Assembly (NCBI GenBank): GCA_019916065.1
Contig: CM034233.1
Coordinates: 36,186,862 to 36,250,861 of the forward strand
Reading direction: 5' to 3'
Source of the DNA: Vitellaria paradoxa
Taxonomy: Eukaryota > Streptophyta > Magnoliopsida > Ericales > Sapotaceae
Length of the DNA: 64,000 nucleotides
Shown: positions 1 to 10,675 of the stretch, piece by piece
Position numbering within the stretch: position 1 is the first letter of the stretch
Layout of the letters: each line of letters begins with the position of its first letter
Made by a program: the position numbers and the translations under genes
Notes under the pieces: generated by a model
The model's database searches: none
Told to the model about the DNA's origin: nothing
What the model saw: only the letters and a program-made list of their open reading frames with translations

Positions 1-66
1 CCCATTATGACTCCTTAGCCATGGGTAGTATCCCCTTCTGGCACCCTAAAGAAGACTCAAAATACA

Positions 67-78
67 TATATAAGGGGG
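67..78 (+). promoter_or_regulatory. RNA polymerase I promoter-like motif, copy 1
   Basis: TATATAAGGGGG matches the conserved plant rDNA transcription start motif (TATATA followed by a run of G). It is the first of three copies in the spacer and is probably a spacer promoter. Function is inferred from motif and context only. Confidence 0.65.
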
Positions 79-653
79 TGGATGTACTCAGCAATGCTGG
101 CACTGCATGCTGCGCCCCCTGTCACTTACTAGTGTCCTTGGCATGCTCCCCTGAGGTGATGGGGCACACCTTGGGGTTCCCTCGACATGGGTGAGGGACG
201 ACAAAGGGGCATGGCAAGAGGTATGGCAAGCCTCGTGGGTTGCCACGAGCAACGCCACGGGGCGCTGGCAAGCCGCGAGGGTTTGCTAAGCACAAAGCTA
301 AGAGGTGTACCCTACCCCAAATCGGTGTCTGAGAACAAGACAAAGGTGTCCACGAGCAATGCCAAGGGAAATTGAATATGCCACGGGGCGTGGCCAACCT
401 TGTGGGTAACTGGGAACAAAGCAATGTGGCATGTCACGCCCATTGCCATGGGGCATTGGCCAAGCCCTATCGGTGTTAAAGAGCAAGGCAAAGAGGCATG
501 GCAAGCCCTTGGGTTTGTCCATCATGGTGCCAAGGGGGTGGTGTGTTTGCCTGAAGGGCCGCGAGAAGGGGCTGTTGCGCTGTAATGGCCATTATGACTC
601 CTCGGCCATGGGCAGTGCCCCCTCCTGGCACCCCGAAAAAGGCTCAAAATGCA

Positions 654-665
654 TACATAAGGGGG
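654..665 (+). promoter_or_regulatory. RNA polymerase I promoter-like motif, copy 2
   Basis: TACATAAGGGGG sits at the equivalent position of the second spacer repeat. One base differs from the plant consensus, so this copy is probably a decayed spacer promoter. Confidence 0.55.
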
Positions 666-1068
666 TGGGGGTACTCAGCAAGGCCGACACCATATGCCGC
701 GCCCCCCGACACTCACCGAGTGTCCTTGGCATGCTCTCCTGAGGTGATAGGGCACACATTAGGCTTCCCTCGATGTGGGTGAGGGACGGCAAGCCCTGTG
801 AGTTAGCATAAGCAACGCCGCGGGGTGCTGGCAAGTCGCGGGGGCTTGCCAAGCACAAAGCCAAGGGCCTTGTCCAACCCCAAATCGATGTCAAAGAGGA
901 ACGAAAAGAGGCATGGCAAGTCATTGGGGGCTTGTCCGGTACCGAGGTAAGGTAGTCATGTGTTTGCCCGAGGGGCCGTGTGGGGGTCCTTATGCCCAAA
1001 AGCCCATTATGACTCTTCAACCATGGGTAATGTTCCTTCTTAGCACCCCAAAGAAGGCTCAAAATGCA

Positions 1069-1079
1069 TATATAAGGGG
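1069..1079 (+). promoter_or_regulatory. RNA polymerase I promoter-like motif, copy 3 (candidate gene promoter)
   Basis: TATATAAGGGG is the copy closest to the 18S gene, about 1.9 kb upstream of it. By position it is the best candidate for the pre-rRNA start site of this unit. The downstream rRNA is mutated, so activity is doubtful. Confidence 0.6.
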
Positions 1080-1369
1080 TGGGTGTTCTCAGCTAGGCTG
1101 GCACCGCATGGCACGCTCCCCCGGCACTTGTTGAGTATCCTTGGTATGCTCCCCCAAGGTGATACGGCACACCTTGGGCTTCCCTCAAGCCACAATTGAC
1201 GTTGGTGGGGGATGACAAAAGGGCATTGCCAAATGGCAAGGCAAGCCTCGTGGGTTGCTACGTGCAATGCCGCGGGGTGCTGGCAAGGCACAAGGTTTGC
1301 CAAGCACAAAGCCACGGGGCCTGCCCAGCCCCAATTCGATATTTAGAAACATTGAAAGGGAATCCAAGA

Positions 1370-2010
1370 GCAATGCAAAGAAGAATCGAAATGCCACGGG
1401 GCATGGCCAACCCCATCGGTGACTAAGGGCAATGCAATGAGGCATTTCATGCTCATTACCAAGGGGCATGGCCAACCCCAATTTGGTATTAGAGAACAAT
1501 GCAAGGGTATCTAAGAGCAACGTAACGAAAATTTGAAATGCCACGGGGCATGGCCAACCCCGTCGGCGATCGAGGGCAATGCAATGAAAAATCAAAAATT
1601 CCACGAGGCATGGCCAACCCCGTTGGTGACTGAGGGCAATGCAATGAGGCATGTCATGCTCATTGCCAAGGGGTATGGCCAACCCCAATTCGGTATTCGA
1701 GAACAATGCAATGAAAAATCAAAATGCCACAGGGCATAGCCAACCTCATTGGCGACTGAGAGTGATGTAATGAGGCATGTCACGCTCATTGCCAAGGGGT
1801 ATGGCCAGGCCCAATTCGGTATTCGAGAATAATGCAACATATCTAAGAGCAATGCCAAGAAAAATCAAAGTGCCACAAGGCATGGCCAACCCTATTGGTG
1901 ACTGAAAGCAATACAATGAGGTATGTCACGCTCATTGCCACGGGGCATGGCCAAGCCCCATTGATGTCGAAAAGCAAAGTAAAGAGGCATGGCAAGCCAT
2001 TGGGCCTATT
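1370..2010 (+). repeat. Tandem subrepeats in the rDNA 5' ETS
   Basis: The motif GCCACGGGGCATGGCCAACCCC recurs with variants, alternating with GGCATGTCATGCTCATTGCC and TTCGGTATTCGAGAACAATGC segments. Neighbouring units are roughly 90-120 bp apart and diverged. Related but more diverged pieces occur at 360-500 and 900-1000. These are typical transcribed-spacer subrepeats. Confidence 0.7.
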
Positions 2011-2067
2011 AAGTACGGTTCCATGAATCCACTAGAGATACGCACCGAGGCACGCACCCATCAGAGA

Positions 2068-2400
2068 TAACGATGTTCGAAATTGATCGTTGCCACTTTA
2101 GTGAGTGGTCAGTTTGTGGCATGGGTAATCTTTGGGGCTTTATTCAGGGCATGGACAGCTTGATAAATTATCAGCTCAAAGTGTCCTCGGCAAGTCTAGG
2201 GCTTCGCTCATTGTCACAAGTCGGCTCTCTAGATATGAAATGCTCGGAATTGACGGTCGTCCCTTTTCAAAATGGTGGGCTTGTGGCGTGGGCTAGCCTT
2301 GGTCTTCACTCAGGGCATGGGCAGCTTGATGAATTATCAATGCTCAAAGTGTCCTCTCGGGGAAGTCCGGGACTTCGTTCATTGTCATAGGTCGGCTTGA
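2068..2400 (+). repeat. Two-copy tandem repeat of about 160 bp in the 5' ETS
   Basis: 2068-2225 and 2235-2400 are diverged copies. Shared landmarks are a TTCGAAATTGA/CTCGGAATTGA start, GGGCATGG(A/G)CAGCTTGAT(A/G)AATTATCA, CTCAAAGTGTCCTC and a CTTCG(C/T)TCATTGTCA end. This is ETS subrepeat structure with no coding content. Confidence 0.65.
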
Positions 2401-2968
2401 CTTATTCTCGCACCACACAGTGCTGGCTTCACTTTCCCTCAATATTTTTTTATGCCTGAAGGGCTACACTCGTAGTTCGTCGAGGTGTGTTTTGGTTGGG
2501 GGGAGTTGTTGCACAGTGTACGTTATGGTGTGTGAGTGGTGATGGAATTGTGCACGTCGGTTGGATCCCTACTTGTGCAGCAAACTTCCTTTATCCATTC
2601 CCCTTCAGTCAATGCTTCAAGAGCAATTCATGCCTTGAGCGTGTTGGTATTCTTGTGTTGGATACCTCATGTGATGGAAATTGGCCTCGAATAAGTCTCC
2701 ATTTTTGCTCGTCACCACTTTGTGGCGTTAGATTGATGTGGAAGTACTGCCCATGCCTCCTTGAACACTTCGTCCCGTCACGTTGCGATCATGGCGCATA
2801 GGTTGTTACTCGAGCTCTCGGATACGGAACTTTTGAATAGTGCACGGTATATTTCTGCTGTGTACCCCCAAAGCGTTCATCGCTCAATACGTATGATGGT
2901 TGTGCCCGTCTTTGTCCCTCTAACTAGTTTAGATAGGCTCATGCGGTGCCGACATCGCGAATGAATGC

Positions 2969-3814
2969 TACCTGGTTGATCCTGCCAGTAGTCATATGCT
3001 TGTCTCAAAGATTAAGCCATACATGTGTAAGTATGAACTAATTCAGACTATGAAACTGTGAATGGCTCATTAAATCAGTTATAGTTTGTTTGATGGTATC
3101 TACTACTCAGATAACCATAGTAATTCTAGAGCTAATACGAGCAACAAATCCCAACTTCTGGAAGGGATGCATTTATTAGATAAAAGGTCAATGCGGGCAT
3201 GTCCCATTGCTCTGATGATTCATGATAACTCGACGGATTGCACGGCCTTTGTGCCGGTGACGCAACATTCAAATTTCTGCCCTATCAACTTTCAATGGTA
3301 GGATGGTGGCCTACTATGGTAGTGACGGGTAACGGAGAATTAGGGTTCGATTCTAGAGAGGGAACTTGAGAAACGGCTACCACATCCAAGGAAGGCAACA
3401 AGCTCGCAAATTACCCAATCCTAACACGGGGAGGTAGTGACAATAAATAACAATACCGGGCTCATTGAGTCTGGTAATTAGAATGAGTACAATCTAAATC
3501 CTTTAACAAGGATCTATTAGAGGGCAAGTCTGGTGCCAACAACTGCGGTAATTCCAGCTCTAATAGCATATATTTAAGTTGTTGCAGTTAAAAAGCTCGT
3601 AGTTGGACTTTCGAGTGGGTCGACCGGTTCGCCTTTGGGTGTGCACCGATCATCTCGTCCCTTCTGTCGGCAATGTGCTCTTGGCCTTAATTGGCCAGAT
3701 CGTGCCTCCGACGCTGTTACTTTGAAGAAATTAGAGTGCTCAAAGCAAGCCTACACTCTAGATGAATTAACATGGGATAACATCATAGGATTTCGATCCT
3801 ATTACATTAGCTTT

Positions 3815-3845
<31 letters not shown>

Positions 3846-3963
3846 TAGGGGCATTCATATTTCATAGTCAGAGGTGAAATTTTTGGATTTATAAAAGACG
3901 AACAATTGCAAAAGCATTTGCCAAGGATGTTTTCATTAATTAAAAACGAAAGTTGGGGGCTCA

Positions 3964-4006
<43 letters not shown>

Positions 4007-4123
4007 AACTAGGGATCAGCGGATATTTCTTTTAGGACTCCGCTGGCACTCTTATGAGAAATCAAAGTTCTTGGGTTCCGGGGGGAGTATGGTTGCAAGG
4101 CTAAAACCTAAAGGAATTGATGA

Positions 4124-4170
<47 letters not shown>

Positions 4171-4176
4171 AAGGAG

Positions 4177-4219
<43 letters not shown>
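2969..4219 (+). rRNA. 18S rRNA, 5' part, mutated and split by a LINE
   Basis: The segment starts with the universal 18S 5' end (TACCTGGTTGATCCTGCCAG) and follows the plant small-subunit rRNA through its central domain up to the GACAGACTGAGAGCT site. Length to the break is 1251 nt. Many differences from the highly conserved plant sequence are C-to-T or G-to-A, for example in the region around 4000-4050 and 4140-4200. That pattern fits cytosine methylation followed by loss of selection. The gene continues at 9845 after the LINE. Homology to 18S is certain; a functional rRNA is very unlikely. Confidence 0.93.
4202..4219 (+). repeat. LINE target-site duplication, left copy
   Basis: ATTGACAGACTGAGAGCT is 18S sequence and is repeated at 9827-9844 with one mismatch (A to T at the seventh base). 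An imperfect duplication of this length is typical of target-primed reverse transcription by L1-type LINEs. Confidence 0.88.
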
Positions 4220-4366
4220 ATTTCTTTTTTTTGATCAGTAAATAAATATGTTCATTAATCAAAAATTGGTACAATACTCAGGGTATGGCCATGAGTAAAA
4301 CTGATTACATTTCTCAGTATATAATGAAGCTACTAGAGATTCACTTCCAACAATACATGAAAGTAA

Positions 4367-7300
4367 CTAAAACCCAGGATGGTCTGGGCTTAAGTAACTT
4401 AATACTCTGTAAACCTGGACTTGAATCTTCTTAGCAGCTACAGCAGGATTCCTTGCCTTGCTTTCATATATTAACAAATTCCTTGTTTCCCAAATTGTGT
4501 AAACTATGGCTGCCAGTGCTATCTTCTTTGCTTTGGCATGTATCCCTGTCGCCCTAGCCTCTTTTATCATCCACTTGATGGCTGATTTTAGGGTAGTGAG
4601 ACTCCTTGAAATGTTAAGCCACTCCTTAATAACACTCCATATCTATTTACAAAATGTGCATTCAAAAAATAGATGTGCTACTGACTCCTCACTCAATTTG
4701 CAGAAGCTACAACTCCTATCTGCTGCTGGCAGTTTGTCTTTTGTTCTTAATCTATCCCTCGTAGCTAGCCAGAGAGTGAAAAGCATGTTTAGGCATGATG
4801 GAGTTATTCCACACCAATTTTGTCCACTTGCTTGTTTGTCCCTTGTGTCAAAAGTATTCTTAAGCCTGCACAGTGCCAAATCTTCCTTGCTAAGACCATG
4901 TCTGTATTTCCTACTGTGCTGCCTGCTTGGATCCTTCTCTGCTTCTTAGTTCATCTCTAATGCATAAGAGATGCTTCATTAAGGGGGAATCTTATTTCTT
5001 AGTCTGATAATCCCATAGAGAGATATCCCTGAAGTAGAAGTGATTAACCCATCTGATCCACAAGAAATCTATCTTAGCTTGGATATTCTAAAATGTCTTT
5101 AAGAGCAGTGCTTTATTCCACGAGGAAAGACACTTAAACCTAAGACCACCTTCTGTTTTTGGCAGGCATAAAGTCTTCTAATTAACTAAAGGTTTCTTAT
5201 AAATAAAGCTCTTCCCTCCCCACAGAAAATTTTTGCATAGGATGAAAATTCTTTGTCTGACTCCACTAGGCACTGGCAATGTTGATAACTAGAAACACTC
5301 CACACCCTGCAACACAGACCTGATCAATTCAGCTCTCCCAGCATATGTTAAGGTCTTCCCTGCCCAAGCATTAACATAATCAGCCATCTTGTTCACTAAG
5401 GGACTGTACTGCGTAAGAGTAAATCTAGAAGCCACTAACTATGGGTATTGCCAAATAACGGAATAGGAATTTGCCTTCTTTAAAACCTGTTACTTCCAGA
5501 ATTCCTACCAGCTCTTCTCTGTTAATTCCTGCTGCGTACAGATTAGATTTCTCCAAGCTTGCCTTTAGACCTGATATGTCCCCAAAATTCCTTAGCTTCT
5601 CCATGATCAAGGCCACTGAAGTGACATCCCCTCTGGCAAACAAGATAAGATCATCAACAAATGCTAAATGGTTTAACCTCAGCTCTTTGCATTTGGGATG
5701 GCAGTTAAAATCTTCATTCCTGCTTAACCTGGCCAGACTCCTTGACAAGTACTCCAAGCATAGAACAAAGATTGAAGGTGATAAAGGCTCCCCTTGTCTT
5801 AGCCCCCTCTGCCCTTTGAAAAAGCCCTGTAATGATCCATTTAATGAGAAGGAAAATGAGGTAGTTATGATGTACTGCATTAACCACTTCACAAACACCT
5901 CTGGCATTCTCAAAGCCTTCAACAGCTATTCAATGAAGCTCTAATCAATAGTGTCATAGGCTTTCTTCAAGTCCACCTTTAGGATGCACCTGGGAGAAAT
6001 CCTTTTCCAAGTATAATGTCTAAGTAGCTCTTGCACCAAATAGATATTCTCAACCATGCTCCTGTTTGGAATAAAGGCTGATTGAGACTTATCTACTAGA
6101 TCTTCCAATATTGGAATCATCCTCCCATTCAAAATCTTAGCAATTACTTTATAAGCTACATTACAATATGAAATTGTCCTGAAATCTCCCACTCTAAAAG
6201 CCTTGTTAGTTTTGGGAATGAGAGCTATTATGGTGTGATTCAGTTGCTTGAGAAGCTGCCCTGACCTGAAAAACTCCATGATAGCTTCACAAAAGTCTCC
6301 CCCTATAACATTCCAAGCCTTCTTAAAAAAGCAAGAGGAGTATCCATCTGGCCCAGCGGCCTTATCTTCCCCTATACTAAATAGTGCATCTTTGATCTCT
6401 GTAATAGTGACTAGTTGAATTAGCTTAGCAGCCTGCTCCCCATTTACCAACTTCCCTTCTTCTATTACTGCCCTATCCAACCGAATGGTATCCACTTTAC
6501 TCCCAATAAGCTCCTGATAAAAATCTATAAAGGCATTATTCACTTGTTGCTGAGATGTAGAGACTGTCCCATCCTGCAAAGTAATGGCAACTATTTGGCT
6601 TCTTTCTCTATTTCTCTTGATCAACTCATGAAAGTATTTAGTGCCTCTATCACTGCTCTTCAAATACTTGGCCTTAGCTAATTGAGCGCAGTAGCATCTG
6701 TCTTCCTCTGCCCGCCTCAGTGCCTTTTTCCTCACAGTCTTCATCTAGTCTTGGAGATCTTCATTATCTAGTTGATCATGTAACTCTTGCTGTACTATTA
6801 ATAGCTCTGCTTCTACATCTTCTGCCCTTGCAGTAATGTGGGCATAATGCTTTTTATTGAGCTCCTTAAGTGGCAGCTTGAGAGCTTTGAGCTTCTTGAA
6901 TAGATTAAACATTTTACTTCACCTGTAATTCTGTCTCCAAGCTTGCTCAACTGTTGTCATAAACTCCTCATGTTATGTCCATATATTGAAGAATTTAAAA
7001 GGCTTAGCAGTAGCATTAAATTTAAATTCTTCAAACACTGTGACTGTGCAAGAAGCATGATCTGAATGTATACCTGGCAACCCAAATTTAGCAAAGGCAT
7101 TCATTCCTTCCAGCTTCTACTTATCATTTGCCATGGCCCTATCCAACTTACACCAAGTAGTGTGGTTGGTCCAAGTTAGAAATGAGCCTGAAAATCTGAG
7201 ATCAGAAGAGCCAATTGTATTGCTGCACTGCTGAAAATCCTTTATCCCATAATTAGTCACTGGCCTGCCATTCCTTCTCTCATCATAATTCAGTATATTA

Positions 7301-7725
7301 TTGAAATCTCCCATTATCATCCACGGAAGATCCATTACATTATTCATACCATACTAGTTATCCCAAAGTACTCTCCTACCAACTATTGAGTTATAAGCAT
7401 ATACAAAGCTAATCATAAACTTTTTTGAAGTTATATAGCAAGAAGTAAGGTAGTGTATTACATGTCCAGTGCTTCCAACCACCTCCAAATGAGCCTTTTT
7501 TGAGTTCCACAAAATCAGTATCCTTCCAGCAATGTGCTGATGGAAATTGTTAATGGTCTCCCACTTCCAAAATTTCTTCTTAACCAACTGTTGAGCTTCG
7601 TCCTGTTTTAGCTGCATGTCCAAGATAGCCAATACATCTATCTTGTTTCTTTTAAGGTGCTCAAACATTCTCTTATGCTTTAGGGAAATGTTAAAGCCCC
7701 TAATGTTCCAACAAGAGACAATCAT
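4367..7725 (-). pseudogene. LINE ORF2: endonuclease, reverse transcriptase, zinc finger
   Basis: ORF2 starts at 7725 (MIVSCWNIRGFN). An AP-type endonuclease spans 7725-7117, with the NIRG start, GDFN at about 7300 and KLDR near the C-terminal end. The endonuclease glutamate position appears changed (AILDMQLK). Reverse transcriptase spans about 6500-5425 with AAGPDGYSSCFFKKAW, LIPKTN, LKVDLKKAYDTID, GLRQGEPLSPSIFVL and the catalytic FVDD box at about 5660. A zf-RVT-like finger (CSFCKLSEESVAHLFFEC) is at 4643-4720, followed by a WETRN C-terminal segment at 4367-4570. The enzyme would nick DNA and copy LINE RNA at the target. At least four frame breaks or stops (around 7350, 5930, 5400 and 4620) interrupt it. 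Confidence 0.88.
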
Positions 7726-9222
7726 TTTGCAGGAACTCTGGAGGAGTCACCCTCCAATCCTACACTAGAGCTGGCCTTATTCTGCTCTTTGTCTTTTCTC
7801 TTCGACTTATGCTTCCCCTTGTGCTTCTTGACTTGGATAAAATCATATATCTCCAAACCATCAGCACTCGGTTGGTTTTCTCCCCTGAGCCTCGGTCTAT
7901 TAGATCCTTCCTGCTCCACATCAGGTTCCATAGGAGTTTCCCCTCTGTGTATCAGTTTTTCCCCTGCAGATGCAACTGTTCCCTGGCCTCCTGCATTGGT
8001 GTGAGTATTAGCTGCCTTGATGGCATTCCCATCCCTTGGTGCTACATCCTTCTTTGGTCTATTTTTCCTGTTTTGCTCTTAAGCTACAGTGTCTTGCAAT
8101 TCCAGACTACTGTAGTTTCCTTGTTCCTCTTCTTCCTACTGCTTCCCATTCTCTTGAGTAGCATCAGTTGCAGTGTTGCCCTTATTCTCTGTTACAGTAG
8201 CATCTTGCTTCTTTATGCTGCTAGCCATACCTTTCTCTTTGCTTGTGTCTGCCAGATTCTTACAGGCTGCACTAGAATGACCAACCATTCTGCAATGGAC
8301 ACAAAAGTGAGGAAGGTTTTCACAGAACACTTGTTGTACCATTTTTTTCACCATTAGGCAACATTACTTTAAAGGATTTCAACACTGACATAGCCACATC
8401 TATCTCCACCAGTATTCTTGCATAAGACAGTGTATACAGGCTTAATTGATCAGTGTATACAGGCTTGCCAATTTTTGAACCTAGCTTGTTTAGAGCCATT
8501 TTAGTCTATAGCTCTAATGGAAGATTTCTCAATTGCACCCAAATCGGGAACTTACTCAAGTCTTCATTGTCAAACCTAAAGAACTTAGGCATTAATTTAA
8601 GCAAAATAGGCCTTCCATATACAATGTATGGGCCTTCTTGTAAGACTTTAATTTGACTACACTCATCATCAAATTTAAAAATGATCCAGCCACTGCTATA
8701 GTGGTAGATAGCAACCTTTACCTTCCATGAAGAGGTGATTTGGTGCAAGGCTGCCTTACCAGGAAATCTGCCTGCAAAGTACCTAACAAGGCAGTGTTTC
8801 CATTTGTATTTCTCCTCTTCTATATTTGAATCAATGATCTGTGCAAGCCCATCATCAGTCTCCAGCTACTGTAGCTTTATACCATTCATTGGTTGTTTGT
8901 TTCCTGCAAATAGACTGGCAAAAGATGGTCTCTTCTTGGCTCCTTCTTCATTTACCTTCATAGCACCAACAGCAGAGGGTGTTGTTTCTGGGACCATTAA
9001 TGCATCTTCACTTTCTTAGATTGTACAATAAGAGGTTCTTCCATAGTGTCTTCTTCACCCAAGGAAATTGATTCAGATTCAGAGGCATGGCTTCAAATAT
9101 CCTCTGTTGATTCATCACACCAGCGAGAGCCCTTCTCTGATTCTTTTGCTTGAGCATCACGTTTGATTTCCTTCATTAAATCTTTCAGATTGAGCTGATT
9201 CTTTTTCCCTTGTCTTTGCATA
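7722..9222 (-). pseudogene. LINE ORF1 (gag-like, DUF4283 plus CCHC knuckle)
   Basis: The reading frame begins near 9222 (MQRQGKKNQLNLKD...). It contains a DUF4283-like segment at 8506-8748 with WKVKVAIYHYSSGWIIFKF and WVQLRNLPLEL, typical of plant LINE ORF1. A zinc knuckle follows at about 8275-8330, with CVHCRMVGHSSAAC giving CX2CX4HX4C. The C-terminus is lysine-rich (KKHKGKHKSKRKDKE) at 7800-7850 and ends in a stop at 7722. The family product is an RNA-binding chaperone that packages LINE RNA. Stops (for example near 9090) and frame changes make it a pseudogene. The stop overlaps the ORF2 start by four bases (ATGA, 7722-7725). Confidence 0.78.
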
Positions 9223-9826
9223 TAATTAGTATTTTGTTGTTTCTTGATCCCTTTCCCTATTGCTTATTAGTGGAGAAAATGAGTTACTATTCATCAGTGA
9301 TACAGCGCTCTAGCTGCAATCCTGTAAACACACCAATTGGTCCTTAATAGCTTGTTATCTTTATACCAGAACCTCCAAAGTATTCAACAAGGTACTTGTT
9401 TTGGGGAATTAAACTGGTTTACACTCTATCTCCTAACCCGCGCAAAGCGACTTCAAATTTTACCTTAGAAATTACTATAGCTCTGCAGATTTGTCGAGAC
9501 CAACTAGGAGGATTGTGAAATGGAGCAACAGCACTTAGAAAATGAGTAGAAAATAGAATGTAGAGGGCTATTCAAGCCTTTTCCACCTGCAATTCGAGGG
9601 GAAGGCAGATCGTAACCTGCTATGGCGAACTCATTGCTGAACCTCACTCCTTTCTTGCAAATTAACTTCACCAGCTTGTATCGTGGTCAATCAATGATCA
9701 ATCAGTGATTAAGTGCACTAAGAAAGCAGATTAAATCGTCATTCAAGGGGATTAGCAGCTTTGATTCAGCAGAACCTGTTAGCTTCCATTGAATCTCCAC
9801 AAAGAGCTTCTCTCTCTAACTCACCC

Positions 9827-9844
9827 ATTGACTGACTGAGAGCT
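9827..9844 (+). repeat. LINE target-site duplication, right copy
   Basis: ATTGACTGACTGAGAGCT repeats the left copy with one difference. The left copy keeps the canonical 18S base, so the change arose in this copy after insertion. Confidence 0.88.
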
Positions 9845-10425
9845 CTTTCTTGATTCTATAGGTGGTGATGCATGGCCGTTCTTAGTTGGTGGAGCGATTT
9901 GTCTGGTTAACTCCGTTAACAAACGAGAACTTAGCCTGCTAACTAGCTATGTGGAGGTGACCTTCCACAGCTAGCTTCTTAGAGGGACTATGGCCTTTCA
10001 GGCCACAAAAGTTTGAGGCAATAACAAGTCTGTGATGCCCTTAGATGTTCTAGGCTGCACGCGTGCTACACTAATGTATTTAATGAGTCTATAGCCTTAG
10101 CCGACAGGCCCAAGTACTCTTTAAAATTTCATCATAAAGGGGATAGATCATTGCAATTGTTGGTCTTCAATAAGGAATTTCTAGTAAGCGCAAGTCATCA
10201 ACTCACGTTGACTATGTCCCTGCCCTTTGTACACACTGCCCATCGCTCCTACCGATTGAATGGTCCAATAAAGTGTTCAGATTGCGGCAACGTGGGCGGT
10301 TCGCTGCCGGCGATGTGGGCGGTTCGCTACCGGCGACATCGCGAGAAGTCCACTAAACCTTATCATTTAGAGGAAAAAGAAGTCGCAACAAGGTTTCCGT
10401 AGGTGAACTTGCGGAAGGATCATTG
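9845..10425 (+). rRNA. 18S rRNA, 3' part, mutated
   Basis: The segment resumes the 18S sequence immediately after the second copy of the LINE target duplication and ends at GGAAGGATCATTG, the conserved 18S 3' end. It is 581 nt. Together with 2969-4219 this gives 1832 nt, and removing a 23-bp internal duplication at 10287-10332 gives 1809 nt, the usual plant 18S length. Transitions at conserved CG sites are frequent, including in the GTACACACCGCCCGTCGC-type region at 10228-10246, where CACTGCCCATCGC is found. It is therefore a pseudogene copy. Confidence 0.93.
10287..10332 (+). repeat. 23-bp tandem duplication inside 18S
   Basis: Two adjacent copies of a GC(A/G)A(C/T)GTGGGCGGTTCGCT(G/A)CCG unit begin at 10287 and 10310. 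Normal plant 18S has one copy. The duplication accounts for the excess length of this 18S copy. Confidence 0.8.
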
Positions 10426-10636
10426 TCGAAACCTGCCAAGCAGAACAACCCGCAAACTTGTATAACAACCACCGGGGGTCCTTGTGCCCCTCGCCAGGTG
10501 CGCTCCTGAATTATGTTACCTTAGCTAAAAATTAACCCCGACGCGAATTACGTCAAGGAACTTTAATAAGAGGAGTAGCCCCTACTCTCGTTCGCAAGTG
10601 TGAAGTTACGGGGGCTAGTTATATCTTTTCATGAAC
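10426..10636 (+). other. ITS1 of the rDNA unit
   Basis: The sequence begins TCGAAACCTGCC directly after the 18S 3' end and runs about 211 bp to the 5.8S start. It contains a GCGAATTACGTCAAGGAA segment at about 10542-10559, a mutated form of the conserved angiosperm ITS1 core (GYGYCAAGGAA). Length is in the normal plant range. Confidence 0.85.
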
Positions 10637-10675
10637 ATAACGACTCTCGACAACAGAAATCTCGACTCTCGTATC
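10637..10675 (+). rRNA. 5.8S rRNA, truncated 5' fragment
   Basis: ATAACGACTCTCGACAACAG and the following bases to about 10675 match the first roughly 39 nt of plant 5.8S rRNA, with G-to-A changes at CG sites. The match stops abruptly, and the remaining 5.8S, ITS2 and 25S are absent. This is the right breakpoint of the rDNA segment. Confidence 0.8.

Larger units (their letters stand above)
1..1195 (+). repeat. Three large spacer repeats, each carrying a Pol I promoter-like motif
   Basis: Three diverged copies of one block start near 1, 590 and 1005. Each has a CCATTATGACTC-like start, a GGCACCCC(A)AAGAAGGCTCAAAATGCATA-type stretch, a TATATAAGGGGG-like motif, a GTACTCAGCAA-like stretch and a GTGTCCTTGGCATGCTC stretch followed by GGTGAT.GGGCACAC. 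Copy spacing is about 590 and 415 bp. This is the usual arrangement of duplicated spacer promoters upstream of the gene promoter. Confidence 0.75.
1..2968 (+). other. 45S rDNA intergenic spacer and 5' external transcribed spacer
   Basis: The stretch lies directly upstream of an 18S rRNA 5' end. It contains repeated GC-rich blocks, three RNA polymerase I promoter-like TATATAAGGGG motifs and several families of subrepeats, which is the normal architecture of a plant rDNA intergenic spacer. If the last promoter-like copy (1069-1079) is the gene promoter, the 5' external transcribed spacer is about 1.9 kb, within the range known for plants. There is no protein gene here; the open frames are by-products of the GC-rich repeats. 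The upstream end is cut by the window edge. Confidence 0.85.
4220..9826 (-). mobile_element. L1-type LINE retrotransposon inserted in 18S rDNA
   Basis: This 5607-bp insertion has LINE structure on the minus strand. From its 5' end (9826) it carries an ORF1 with a DUF4283-like domain and a CCHC zinc knuckle, then ORF2 with AP endonuclease, reverse transcriptase and a zf-RVT-type zinc finger. Its 3' end (4220) reads into GATCAAAAAAAAGAAAT, a short A-rich tail. It is flanked by an 18-bp duplication of 18S sequence. The element is close to full length but has several stops and frameshifts. Plant elements of this type are usually not site-specific, so insertion in rDNA may be chance. Confidence 0.92.

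Noticed and set aside
592..1706. Long open frames (156 and 173 codons) on the minus strand
   Set aside because: They lie in GC-rich rDNA spacer repeats with few stop codons by composition, and the peptides repeat with the DNA units. No protein family is suggested.
5471..5944. A 157-codon plus-strand gene
   Set aside because: It is the antisense shadow of the LINE reverse transcriptase.
4220..9826. A spliceable intron or group I intron in 18S
   Set aside because: The insert encodes LINE proteins on the opposite strand, has an A-rich tail and a target duplication. It is a retrotransposon.
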